DNA of 64,000 nucleotides, taken from NCBI GenBank assembly GCA_944393005.1, contig CALXYO010000001.1, positions 248,001 through 312,000 on the forward strand. Reading direction: 5' to 3'. The notes under the pieces were generated by a model that searched no databases, was not told the origin of the DNA, and saw nothing but the letters and a program-made list of their open reading frames with translations. This document shows, one piece after another, positions 17,706 through 26,092 of the stretch. This DNA is from an uncultured Spirochaetales bacterium. GTDB lineage: Bacteria; Spirochaetota; Spirochaetia; Sphaerochaetales; Sphaerochaetaceae. The number at the start of each line of letters is the position of its first letter. The stretch's first letter is position 1. The position numbers were made by a program, and so were the translations under genes.

Positions 17706-18028
17706 GAGTTCTCCTCCAGAAACTGTGCATTGAAACCGAGTGCGACCTTTCCCCTGCAGCGCAGTATCGGAGTGATGAAAAGCTCATTGTTCTCCTCAAG
17801 CTCCTGTGCCGCATCATAAACCATATATGCAAGTCTCTTCCTGTAGCAGGCACTGGTGGTATCTATGCAGTCCTGCGGGCTGAAGTGCATGAATATATTC
17901 TCAAGCTCTCTTTTTGAGAGAGAGCGCTCCTTCAGGTCGACAAACTGATACTCCTTCCTTCTCTCCTTGAGATAGCGGATGGCCTTTTTCGTATCATTCG
18001 AATTCAGATAACCTATTACCTGTATCAA
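17702..18028 (-). CDS. ArsC/Spx-like protein lacking the redox cysteine
   Basis: 108 residues of the arsenate reductase/Spx thioredoxin-like fold: an IQVIGYLNSNDTKKAIRYL start, FVDLKERSLSKREL, and the late ITPILRCRGKVALGFN that matches the family's cis-proline and R-x-x-x-K-x-x-x-GF region. At the place of the family's N-terminal CxxC or CxxS it reads YLNS, so no reductase cysteine is present. I prefer TTG 18028 (SD-like AGAGG 8 bases upstream, and families start at this point) over GTG 18046. It is the first gene of the operon. Confidence 0.75.
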   Translation of the reverse strand: MIQVIGYLNSNDTKKAIRYLKERRKEYQFVDLKERSLSKRELENIFMHFSPQDCIDTTSACYRKRLAYMVYDAAQELEENNELFITPILRCRGKVALGFNAQFLEENS

Positions 18029-18067
18029 GCTCAAAACCTCTGTCACTGATGAATATTAATATATTTA

Positions 18068-18097
18068 AAATAACATTAAAAAAGCTGGCATTGTCAA
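18068..18097 (-). promoter_or_regulatory. Promoter of the Spx-like/hydrolase/ligase operon
   Basis: Minus strand TTGACA (18092-18097), an 18-base spacer and TTATTT (18068-18073). Confidence 0.55.
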
Positions 18098-18118
18098 TTT
18101 TACCTGTGTTTTTTTCTC

Positions 18119-18136
18119 ATGGTGATTTTTCACCAT
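18119..18136. promoter_or_regulatory. Perfect inverted repeat in the divergent asnS upstream region
   Basis: ATGGTGA and TCACCAT flank TTTT exactly. It lies between the divergent Spx-like operon and asnS and may be an operator or leader hairpin. Confidence 0.4.
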
Positions 18137-18173
18137 ACAGGCCTTTTTCCAGATTTTCCGATGGCCAATCTTT

Positions 18174-18192
18174 GCCAGAGAGGCCCTCTGGC
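18174..18192. promoter_or_regulatory. Second inverted repeat upstream of asnS
   Basis: GCCAGAG/CTCTGGC with a 5-base AGGCC centre, about 80 bases before the asnS ATG. No T run follows, so it is not an intrinsic terminator. Confidence 0.4.
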
Positions 18193-18269
18193 GGCCCGTC
18201 TGACAATTGACTATAAAGATGAAAACTCCTAAAGTAGCACTAAATTATTTTCAAGGAGATTTCTTAATT

Positions 18270-19655
18270 ATGAAAGACAGAATCAGGGAAATCCTGTCCT
18301 CGGTTCCAAGTGAGAAAACAATAAAGGCCGAAGGATGGGTGAGAACGAAGAGAGACAGCAAAAACGTATGTTTTCTTGAAGTCAATGACGGCTCTGTTGT
18401 GAAGGGGCTTCAGGTTGTTATCGACAAGGCTTCTTTCAATAATGATGATCTCCTTTCACAGGTTACCACAGGAACTGCAGTGGAGTGCAGCGGAAAACTT
18501 GTAAAAAGCCAGGGCGGAAGCCAGGCTGTCGAGCTTGCGCTTGAGGATCTGAAGATCGTGGGCACATGTCCTTCCGACTATCCTCTTCAGAAGAAAAGGC
18601 ATTCAATCGAATTCCTCAGGGAAATCGCATATCTCCGCCCGAGGACAAACCTGATCGGTGCTGTCATGAGAGTGAGGAGCACGCTCAGCTATGCGATCCA
18701 CACATTCTTCCAGGAAAACGGTTTCTATTACGTCAACACCCCGCTGATCACAACAAGCGACTGCGAAGGTGCCGGTGAGACTTTCCAGGTCACGACACTT
18801 GATCTTGACAACGTGCCGAAGACGAAGGACGGCAGTGTCGATTACGACAAGGACTTCTTCTCCAAGAAGGCATCCCTCACTGTATCAGGACAGCTTGAAG
18901 GCGAGACTTATGCACTTGCACTTAAGAACATCTACACATTCGGACCGACCTTCAGGGCAGAGAACAGCAACACGACACGCCATCTTGCAGAATTCTGGAT
19001 GGTTGAACCTGAAATGGCATTCTGCGATCTTGAAGGTGACGAGGAGACGGCAGAAGCCTTCCTCAAATACATCTTCTCTTACGTGCTTGAGAAATGCCCT
19101 GAGGAGATGGAGTTCTTCGACAACTTCGTACTCAAGGGAAACATCGAAACTCTCAGACATGTCATAGACTCACCTTTTGCCCGTATGACATACACCGATG
19201 CCATAAAGGAACTTGAGAAAGTCAACAGCCAGTTCGACTTCCCCGTTCACTGGGGCTCAGACATCCAGACCGAACATGAGAAATACCTAACGGAAGTCGT
19301 GTGCAAGTCACCGGTCATCGTGACGGACTATCCGAAGGAAATCAAGGCTTTCTACATGAAGATGAACGAAGACGGAAAGACGGTGCGCGGCATGGATGTG
19401 CTTGTACCGCGTCTTGGTGAGATCATCGGAGGCTCTGAAAGGGAAGCCGACTACGACAAGCTTCTCGGCCGCATCAACGAGCTCGGACTCAACCCGAAGG
19501 ATTACTGGTGGTATCTTGAGACCAGACGTTTCGGTTCCGTTCCACACTCCGGCTTCGGACTGGGTTTTGAAAGAGCTATCCAGTACGTCACCGGTGTCGC
19601 GAACATAAGGGATGTCATTCCTTATCCGCGCTATGTGAGAAGCGCAGATTTCTAA
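18270..19655 (+). CDS. asnS: Asparaginyl-tRNA synthetase
   Basis: 461 residues, class IIb. N-terminal OB-fold anticodon domain (VRTKRDSKNVCFLEVNDGS near residue 25) then the catalytic core with motif 2 FRAENSNTTRHLAEFWMVEP near 235 and motif 3 GFGLGFERAIQYVTG near the C-terminus. The Asn- rather than Asp-type motif 2 and the absence of GatCAB here agree with direct tRNA-Asn charging. ATG 18270 follows AAGGAG by 11 bases. The gene stands alone with an unusual palindrome-rich leader. Confidence 0.95.
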   Translation: MKDRIREILSSVPSEKTIKAEGWVRTKRDSKNVCFLEVNDGSVVKGLQVVIDKASFNNDDLLSQVTTGTAVECSGKLVKSQGGSQAVELALEDLKIVGTCPSDYPLQKKRHSIEFLREIAYLRPRTNLIGAVMRVRSTLSYAIHTFFQENGFYYVNTPLITTSDCEGAGETFQVTTLDLDNVPKTKDGSVDYDKDFFSKKASLTVSGQLEGETYALALKNIYTFGPTFRAENSNTTRHLAEFWMVEPEMAFCDLEGDEETAEAFLKYIFSYVLEKCPEEMEFFDNFVLKGNIETLRHVIDSPFARMTYTDAIKELEKVNSQFDFPVHWGSDIQTEHEKYLTEVVCKSPVIVTDYPKEIKAFYMKMNEDGKTVRGMDVLVPRLGEIIGGSEREADYDKLLGRINELGLNPKDYWWYLETRRFGSVPHSGFGLGFERAIQYVTGVANIRDVIPYPRYVRSADF

Positions 19656-20092
19656 ACAGACAGGTGCAGAAGCGCCCATGAATGAAGCTGCTCGGCGGTC
19701 TTGAGATTAAGCCTGCCGAGTATTTTTTTGAGCATCTTGTAATAACCGCTCCGTGACAGCCCCATTTCGATACAGGTTTTCTTGACGACATCATCATTAA
19801 GCACATGCCTGATGAACTCTGTCTCCCTTCCTGTCAGATAGCGGCCGTCAGGATTTGAGACAAGCTCACATTCCTTCCTCTCCTGCGGCATGAATATGAG
19901 ATATACACAGTATGTTCTGCTGAGAGCATTCACGAAACCGCTTATGATCTCAATATCATTTTCCCTGCGGATCTGCAGTGCGACTGTCCGCTGCAGCCTT
20001 TCCTCCTGACTTTCCAACATCACACATCTGTAGCCTGCAGCCTCAATCATTTCCTTTGCCCTGAGATTCGAAAACACATAAAATTTTGTCAT
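19652..20092 (-). CDS. LuxR-type HTH DNA-binding protein
   Basis: 146 residues. The last 65 look like a GerE/LuxR helix-turn-helix: LTGRETEFIRHVLND followed by VVKKTCIEMGLSRSGYYKMLKKIL, where a recognition helix is preceded by the typical L-T-x-R-E-x-E start. The N-terminal part (YVFSNLRAKEMIEAAGYRCVML) is not a recognisable receiver domain. A transcription regulator of unknown target. Its stop overlaps the asnS stop region by 4 bases (convergent). Confidence 0.65.
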   Translation of the reverse strand: MTKFYVFSNLRAKEMIEAAGYRCVMLESQEERLQRTVALQIRRENDIEIISGFVNALSRTYCVYLIFMPQERKECELVSNPDGRYLTGRETEFIRHVLNDDVVKKTCIEMGLSRSGYYKMLKKILGRLNLKTAEQLHSWALLHLSV

Positions 20093-20127
20093 ACACCTTC
20101 ATATACAAAAATTTCATGCGATCCGGC

Positions 20128-20667
20128 TCACTTCTGAACAGAAAGCGATGTGATCATGCTGTCAAAGGCATTTGCGAACTTCTCCACTGTCCTGGCATCA
20201 AACCGTTTTGTCTTTTCGTCAAACACCTGCATCTCCCGGAGGATGCCGTTGACATCCCTCTCACTCAGCCTTGTCCTTATGTTTTCCTTTGTGTATACGT
20301 TTCCCCTGTCATCAATCGCAGCGGCGCCTTTTTCTATGGCGCGGGCAAGAAGCGGGATGTCATGGCTGATCACCAGGGAGTTCTCATCAGCAAGAGAGAT
20401 TATGTAATCATCGGCAGAATCCTTTCCCTGCGGGACGAGAGCCATCCTTATGCTGCTTCTGACTTTCCTTATTTCACTTCTGTCGAGTACCTGACGCAGC
20501 GGTGCCCTGAGCTGTACAGTGTGGTTTTTCATGGCTTCTTCAACATCCTTGAGAAGACGGTCGGATGCGAAGACTGTCTCAATATTGCCCTTCACTGCCC
20601 TGCGCAGTATGATCGCCCTCATGGCCGGCATCATGGAATCAGCATCAACAAGTATTTTAAAGCTCAT
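20128..20667 (-). CDS. YaiI/YqxD (DUF188) family protein
   Basis: 179 residues. The family pattern is clear: KILVDADSMM at the start (usually VDADACP), KDSADDYIISLAD and the strongly conserved VISHDIPLLARAIEKGAAAID followed by TKENIRTRLSERDVNGIL. The fold resembles PIN/NYN nucleases; function unknown. The usual cysteine and proline after DAD are replaced here by SMM. ATG 20667 is preferred over GTG 20673. Confidence 0.88.
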   Translation of the reverse strand: MSFKILVDADSMMPAMRAIILRRAVKGNIETVFASDRLLKDVEEAMKNHTVQLRAPLRQVLDRSEIRKVRSSIRMALVPQGKDSADDYIISLADENSLVISHDIPLLARAIEKGAAAIDDRGNVYTKENIRTRLSERDVNGILREMQVFDEKTKRFDARTVEKFANAFDSMITSLSVQK

Positions 20668-20762
20668 ACACACCCAGCATATTAGGTTTGCCGAAAGTAT
20701 TCTAGCAATTCTTTCTATTAATCTGTATGATTTCAGTCAGTACAAGAACAAGGAGTTGAAAA

Positions 20763-22421
20763 ATGACAATTTCACCTTTACAGAAAGCACGCTACGGCTA
20801 TCAGCCGAAACTGCCGAAGATTCTCCAGAATGACATCAGCAACGTCGCGATTGAATACGGCAAGGCCACACAGTCCGTTTCAGATCAGGACAAGATCAGG
20901 GAAATGTTCCCCAATACATACGGCATGAAGGAAATTTCCTTCCTTGCAGCTCCAAGCAAAGCCGAGAACAGAAAGCATATTGTAGGCGTGATCCTCTCAG
21001 GCGGACAGGCTCCAGGCGGACACAATGTCATCACAGGCCTTTATGATGCACTCAAGAAAGCCGGAAAGGACAATGTTCTACTCGGCTTCAAAGGCGGTCC
21101 GAGCGGTCTTCTTGAAGATGACTGTGTCGAGTTCACAGACGAATTCATCAACGAATACAGGAACACAGGCGGGTTTGACATCATCGGCTCCGGACGCACC
21201 AAGCTTGAGACAGTTGAGCAGTTCAAGGTTGCGGGAGAGGTTGCAAAAAAACATGGCCTCAACGCCATCGTGATCATCGGCGGCGATGACTCCAATACAA
21301 ACGCTGCAGTTCTTGCAGAATACTTTGCCAGCAACAATGCGGGCATTCAGGTGATCGGATGTCCCAAGACTATCGACGGGGATCTGAAGAATGACGTGAT
21401 TGAAACTTCTTTCGGTTTCGATACAGCCTGCAAGACATACAGCGAGCTTATCGGAAATATTGAAAGAGATGCCGCCTCTGCAAGAAAGTACTGGCACTTC
21501 ATCAAGGTGATGGGACGTTCTGCCAGTCATATAGCACTTGAATGCGCACTTGAATGCCAGCCGAACATCTGTCTGATCGGCGAAGAGGTTGAAGCAAAGA
21601 AGCAGAGCATGATGGATATCGTGAACTATATTGCCGATGTCGTGACAGTCCGCGCACAGGAAGGCTGCAACTTCGGTGTCGCGATCATTCCTGAAGGACT
21701 TATCGAGTTCATTCCTGAGGTCAAGATCCTCATCAGCGAACTCAACGACCTGCTTGCACAGAATGAAAAGGAGTACTCCCTCCTCTCTTCATTCGAGTCA
21801 CAGACAGCTTTCATATCAGCAAAGCTCAGCGAGAACAGCAGAAAGGTCTTTGCATCCCTCCCCTCAGATATCCAGAAGCAGCTCCTCATGGACAGAGACC
21901 CGCACGGAAATGTACAGGTCAGCAGGATCGAGACAGAAAAGCTTCTCATCACAATGGTCTCAGAAGAACTTGCAAGAAGGAAGAAGGAAGGGAAATACAG
22001 CGGAAAGTTCAATGCTCTCAACCACTTCTTCGGTTATGAAGGACGCTGTGCATTCCCGTCCAACTTCGATGCCGACTACTGTTATTCACTCGGTTATAAC
22101 GCATTCCTGCTCATTGCAAACGGCCTGACCGGCTACATGTCCGTAGTCACCGGCCTCAGTGAAGGCCCTGCAAACTGGAAAGCCGGCGGTATCCCGATAA
22201 CAAAAATGATGAACATTGAACGCCGCCATGGCGAATACAAGCCTGTTATAAGGAAGGCTCTTGTGGAACTTGATGGAAAACCATTCAAATACTTCGAAGA
22301 GCGCAGAAAGACATGGGAAAAGGAAACATGCTTCACCTTCCCCGGTGCAATACAGTATTACGGACCAGAGGAAGTATGTGATATCACCACCAGAACTCTT
22401 GTTCTTGAACAGTCAAAGTGA
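20763..22421 (+). CDS. pfp: Pyrophosphate-dependent 6-phosphofructokinase
   Basis: 552 residues, the long PPi-PFK type. Phosphorylates fructose-6-phosphate with PPi in a reversible step. GGDDSNTNA (residues about 172-180) carries the extra aspartate that blocks ATP use, and [10 protein letters not shown] near 200 has the lysine specific for PPi enzymes. [15 protein letters not shown] follows. AAGGAG precedes the ATG. It is monocistronic, ends in a strong terminator and, with the aldolase at 52344, sets a PPi-based glycolysis. Confidence 0.95.
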   Translation: MTISPLQKARYGYQPKLPKILQNDISNVAIEYGKATQSVSDQDKIREMFPNTYGMKEISFLAAPSKAENRKHIVGVILSGGQAPGGHNVITGLYDALKKAGKDNVLLGFKGGPSGLLEDDCVEFTDEFINEYRNTGGFDIIGSGRTKLETVEQFKVAGEVAKKHGLNAIVIIGGDDSNTNAAVLAEYFASNNAGIQVIGCPKTIDGDLKNDVIETSFGFDTACKTYSELIGNIERDAASARKYWHFIKVMGRSASHIALECALECQPNICLIGEEVEAKKQSMMDIVNYIADVVTVRAQEGCNFGVAIIPEGLIEFIPEVKILISELNDLLAQNEKEYSLLSSFESQTAFISAKLSENSRKVFASLPSDIQKQLLMDRDPHGNVQVSRIETEKLLITMVSEELARRKKEGKYSGKFNALNHFFGYEGRCAFPSNFDADYCYSLGYNAFLLIANGLTGYMSVVTGLSEGPANWKAGGIPITKMMNIERRHGEYKPVIRKALVELDGKPFKYFEERRKTWEKETCFTFPGAIQYYGPEEVCDITTRTLVLEQSK

Positions 22422-22442
22422 AGACAGAAGGACAGAACAGCA

Positions 22443-22470
22443 CAGGAGCCGGACCCCGGCTCCTGTTTTT
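22443..22470 (+). terminator. Terminator of pfp
   Basis: 10-bp perfect stem CAGGAGCCGG/CCGGCTCCTG with an ACC loop and five T. Confidence 0.93.
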
Positions 22471-22473
22471 GTC

Positions 22474-22788
22474 TCACCAGTTTAACTCCAGTGTTCTGAG
22501 ATTGAAGCGCCTTTCTTCCTTTTCATCAGCTTCTCTGTAATACACAGCCGTAAAGCCTGTGACTGCGATCAGGGAAGAATCAGTACGCCGGGCAAGAGAT
22601 GCTGCGATTTCAGCTGTTTCATCCTTATGGGACTGAAACTTCACCTTGACAAGCTCGTGGTGCTCAAGCGCCTGAGAAAGAGCACTGACAACCTCATTGC
22701 TTTCACCATCCTTTCCAACCATCACGACAGGCCTGAGAGTCTGCGCGCAGGAACGGAGAAAGGCTCTCTGTTGACTTGTAAATTCCAT
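22474..22788 (-). CDS. yhbY: YhbY-type (CRM domain) RNA-binding protein
   Basis: 104 residues, the full length of a single CRM domain. LTPxQR-like start (FTSQQRAFLRSCAQTLRPVVMVGKDG) and the GxxG-like loop, then LEHHELVKVKFQSHK and AVTGFTAVYYR. YhbY binds precursor 50S ribosomal particles. The ligase gene upstream (22857) ends in its own terminator, so yhbY is probably expressed separately. Confidence 0.93.
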   Translation of the reverse strand: MEFTSQQRAFLRSCAQTLRPVVMVGKDGESNEVVSALSQALEHHELVKVKFQSHKDETAEIAASLARRTDSSLIAVTGFTAVYYREADEKEERRFNLRTLELNW

Positions 22789-22805
22789 AATGTTTCCTTA
22801 TTACT

Positions 22806-22836
22806 GAAAAAGCCTACCCCAGATGGGATAGGCTTT
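22806..22836 (-). terminator. Terminator of the acyl-CoA ligase gene
   Basis: On the minus strand AAGCCTATCCC pairs with GGGGTAGGCTT (one G-T pair) around a short loop, followed by TTTTTC. Confidence 0.85.
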
Positions 22837-22856
22837 GCAATATACCATGAGCCTCC

Positions 22857-24596
22857 TCAGGCTTTGTTGAGCTCATTTTTATAAGCCTTCTCAACCTCAA
22901 ATCTCTTAACCTTCTTCGTTGAAGTCATGGCAAGAGGTTCTTTCGCGATAATGACCTTGGTTATCTTCTTATAACTCTGAAGCTCCTTGTTAACAAGAGA
23001 GACAATCGAGTTGATATGCTTCTCGATATCATCAGGATGGGTCTTGAGCGCATCAGCAGAAGGATAGATGACTGCTGCAATGCCTTCACTCTTGTCCTTT
23101 GCATCCATCACATAACCGCATACACAAATCTGATCAACATCATAATGAAGCTGGAAGTGGTCCTCGATCTCCTCAGGGAACACATTCTTGCCGCCTTCCG
23201 TGACAATGACGTTCTTTGCCCTTCCCGTGAGATAGAGATAGCCGTCTCTCTGATGTCCGACATCTCCGGTGTTGAGCCATCCGTCCTCGCTCAGAACCTC
23301 ACGTGTCGCTTCCTCATTGTTGTAATAACCTTTCATCACGACACTGCCTTTGATATATATTACGCCGTTTCCTTCGCTGTCCGGATCCACGATCTTCACT
23401 TCAAGACCAGGAATGACATGGCCCACGGAATCCTCATCATAGGCTTCGACCGGATTGAGGTGCGTGATCGGGCTTGTCTCGGTAAGTCCGTAGCCCTGGA
23501 CAAAATCAATTCCGAGTTCGTTGAACATCTTGAATGTTGAAGGAGGAAGAGGTCCTCCGCCGCAGATGCAGATTCTGGCGTTTTCAAGAGAAAGCTGCTT
23601 CAGAAGGAAAGAGAACCATTTCTTGCCGACCTTGATGTGCAGCCTCTTCTTCAGGAATCCGGAAACACCCATCATGCCCCTGATGAGGCCGTAAACGACA
23701 ATACCCTTCTTCCTTACTCCGTTCATGAGTGCGGAAAGCAGTTTGTTGAAAAGCAGAGGAACTGCGAGGAACATTGTGACCTTGCCCATCTTGAGTTCCT
23801 TGAGAACCTGCGGAACAATGAGTCTCTTGCCGAAAACACAGGAGGCACCGCATGAAATTGTCTCAAAGAAAACAGCCAGCATTGTATATGCGTGATGCAG
23901 AGGAAGGATCGCATAGAACACATCTTCCGGGTAAAGCTTCATGAGAAGCTGTGCCTGATAGCAGTCAGACACAAGGTTCTTGTGAGTCAGCTGGACACCT
24001 TTAGGAGTACCGGTTGTTCCGGATGTGAAGAGAATCGCAGCAACATCGTCTTCAACTGCTTTCTCCGGGGTGAATTTCCCTTCCGCGCTGAGGCTGAAAA
24101 GATAAGGATAGTTCCGGTTTCCTTCCTCAAGCGAATATTTCTCCACGAGGCTGACTTTTCCGGTCTTTGTACCTACATTGTCGACTCTGTCACTGTCAAT
24201 GAAGATCCTGCTGACACCGCCGAATGCCATGAGGGTCTCCATGTCGGTATCGTTGTACGTGATGTCAAGCGGCACGACAATGGCACCGGCATAAAGCACG
24301 GCCAGATAGGCGATCGCCCACTCGGGGCTGTTCTTGCCGGAAACTGCGATCTTATCGCCTTTCTTCACTCCGGTTGAAAGCAGATAATTGCTGATCTGCA
24401 GAACTTTCTCCCTCACTTCATTGTATGTGAGGAACAATTCCTTCGGATGGAAGGCCTTGAAACAAGGACGGTCCCCGAATCTCTTGCAGGAGATCTCAAA
24501 CATCTCCACAACTGTAGGCCAGGTGCCGGTAAAATCCTTTCCCCTGTACTGGTCAAGGAATGCGAACGCATCTGGATTAGGTACTTTGAATGCCAT
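22857..24596 (-). CDS. Long-chain fatty acid-CoA ligase (AMP-binding), second copy
   Basis: 579 residues. AMP-binding motif FTSGTTGTPKG is near residues 187-197, QGYGLTETSPITHLNP near 360, and GWLNTGDVGHQRDGYLYLTG with EGGKNVFPEEIE near 440-475. The C-terminal catalytic lysine is probably in TSTKKVKRFEV. The sequence differs clearly from the ligase at 15128, so the two are not a recent duplication. It is monocistronic. Confidence 0.9.
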   Translation of the reverse strand: MAFKVPNPDAFAFLDQYRGKDFTGTWPTVVEMFEISCKRFGDRPCFKAFHPKELFLTYNEVREKVLQISNYLLSTGVKKGDKIAVSGKNSPEWAIAYLAVLYAGAIVVPLDITYNDTDMETLMAFGGVSRIFIDSDRVDNVGTKTGKVSLVEKYSLEEGNRNYPYLFSLSAEGKFTPEKAVEDDVAAILFTSGTTGTPKGVQLTHKNLVSDCYQAQLLMKLYPEDVFYAILPLHHAYTMLAVFFETISCGASCVFGKRLIVPQVLKELKMGKVTMFLAVPLLFNKLLSALMNGVRKKGIVVYGLIRGMMGVSGFLKKRLHIKVGKKWFSFLLKQLSLENARICICGGGPLPPSTFKMFNELGIDFVQGYGLTETSPITHLNPVEAYDEDSVGHVIPGLEVKIVDPDSEGNGVIYIKGSVVMKGYYNNEEATREVLSEDGWLNTGDVGHQRDGYLYLTGRAKNVIVTEGGKNVFPEEIEDHFQLHYDVDQICVCGYVMDAKDKSEGIAAVIYPSADALKTHPDDIEKHINSIVSLVNKELQSYKKITKVIIAKEPLAMTSTKKVKRFEVEKAYKNELNKA

Positions 24597-24769
24597 ATAT
24601 TTCTCTCCGAACTTTTTACCTTATTCTATTAACATAATTCCTATTGTTCAATATTTTTCCTTACACATTTTCAAATTGCGTAATACTGTATAAAACCTCA
24701 TGGGGACAGAAAAGAACAGCCGGAAGGCAAAACTTGATTGTAAACCCGTCTTTGGCTAAACTTCTTGTC

Positions 24770-26092
24770 ATGAGTTTTTCATCATTCGGGGAAGTCACAT
24801 CCTATCTTGATTCATTTTCATACATGCAGACTTCCACACCGGGTCTTCTGAGGGAAGCTCGTCTTGAAAGGATGAGCCTGCTGCTTGATGCACTGTCCCA
24901 CCCTGAGGAATCATTCAAGGCGGTGCATGTTGCGGGAAGCAAGGGGAAAGGCTCCACCTGCTGCTATCTCTCTGCCCTGCTCACCGCTTCCGGACACAGG
25001 ACAGGGCTGTATCTTTCCCCTCATCTGTGTGACTACAGGGAACGTTTTTCCCTCAACGGCACTTTCTTTGACGACTCTCTCCTCATCAGCATTGCAGACA
25101 GGCTGGAAAAAACTGTGAGGAACTTTTCGCTTCCGCCCGAATACGGACAGGAGAAGCCTTCCACATTCGAGCTTTACACAGCATATGCATACATGCTTTT
25201 CAAGGCAGCCGGCTGTGAATATGCGGTCATTGAAACCGGACTGGGAGGAAGACTGGATGCAACTAACACGCTTGATCCCATTGCTTCCATCATCACGCCG
25301 ATTGAGCTTGAGCACACCAGCGTGCTTGGCAGCACGATAGAGAAGATCGCAACCGAGAAAAGCAAGATAATAAAAAAGAACCGGCCGGTTTTCCTCTCAA
25401 TGCTCAAAATGGATGCGATGCAGGTAATGAAAAAGGAAGCAGAAAAACAGAATTCTGTTCTGTACTCCCTTTCAGATGAACTTATGTCACTTCGGACCGA
25501 TACCAGGGAATGCGGTGAAGTCTGCACCTTTTCATTTGCTGACGGCTATGAAGCATCCCTTGTGCTCTCAATGCACGGCGAGGTGCAGGCGGAAAATGCG
25601 GCGCTTGCCCTTCTTACAGCTCGCAAACTTGGTTTCTATGTTAAAGGGGAAAGCGAGAAAGCACTGGAAAAGGCAGCCCTTCCCGGACGTTTCGAAATGC
25701 ACAGCTATAGGGGAAAACCTGTCGTGATGGATGTATGTCATACAAAAGTCTCGACATTGCATACGGTCTCGTCGTTCACGGCTCTCTATCCTCAGAGGAA
25801 CAGCAATGCCTGCATATTCGCCGCGATCGACGGCAAGGATATCGAAGGCATGCTTTCCATCATACTCCCCGCATTCAGGAAGGTTGTGATCTCAAAACCG
25901 GACTCGTTCAGGAAAAGCGACAGCAGGAAAATATATGAAAAGGCACTTGCAATGAAAAGTGATGACAATATCGTAGTGTATGAAGAAGAGTGCCGCAGTG
26001 CGCTTGATGAAGCTGTCAGTGACAGCTCTGCCGTGCTCATAGCGGGATCATTCTACCTTGCCAGCCGTTTCGGAGGTATTCTTGAATGTTGA
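24770..26092 (+). CDS. folC: Folylpolyglutamate synthase / dihydrofolate synthase family
   Basis: 440 residues, normal for FolC, which adds glutamate to (dihydro)folates. The Mur-ligase P-loop is VAGSKGKGSTCCYL near residue 50; IETGLGGRLDATN, TPIELEHTSVLG, TEKSKIIK and the LPGRFE/H-x region follow. At the usual DGAHN it reads DVCHTK, a variation from the consensus. ATG 24770 gives the family N-terminus; ribosome binding is weak. The gene heads an operon with NFACT, MEMO1 and the membrane protein (7-base overlap with the next). Confidence 0.9.
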   Translation: MSFSSFGEVTSYLDSFSYMQTSTPGLLREARLERMSLLLDALSHPEESFKAVHVAGSKGKGSTCCYLSALLTASGHRTGLYLSPHLCDYRERFSLNGTFFDDSLLISIADRLEKTVRNFSLPPEYGQEKPSTFELYTAYAYMLFKAAGCEYAVIETGLGGRLDATNTLDPIASIITPIELEHTSVLGSTIEKIATEKSKIIKKNRPVFLSMLKMDAMQVMKKEAEKQNSVLYSLSDELMSLRTDTRECGEVCTFSFADGYEASLVLSMHGEVQAENAALALLTARKLGFYVKGESEKALEKAALPGRFEMHSYRGKPVVMDVCHTKVSTLHTVSSFTALYPQRNSNACIFAAIDGKDIEGMLSIILPAFRKVVISKPDSFRKSDSRKIYEKALAMKSDDNIVVYEEECRSALDEAVSDSSAVLIAGSFYLASRFGGILEC

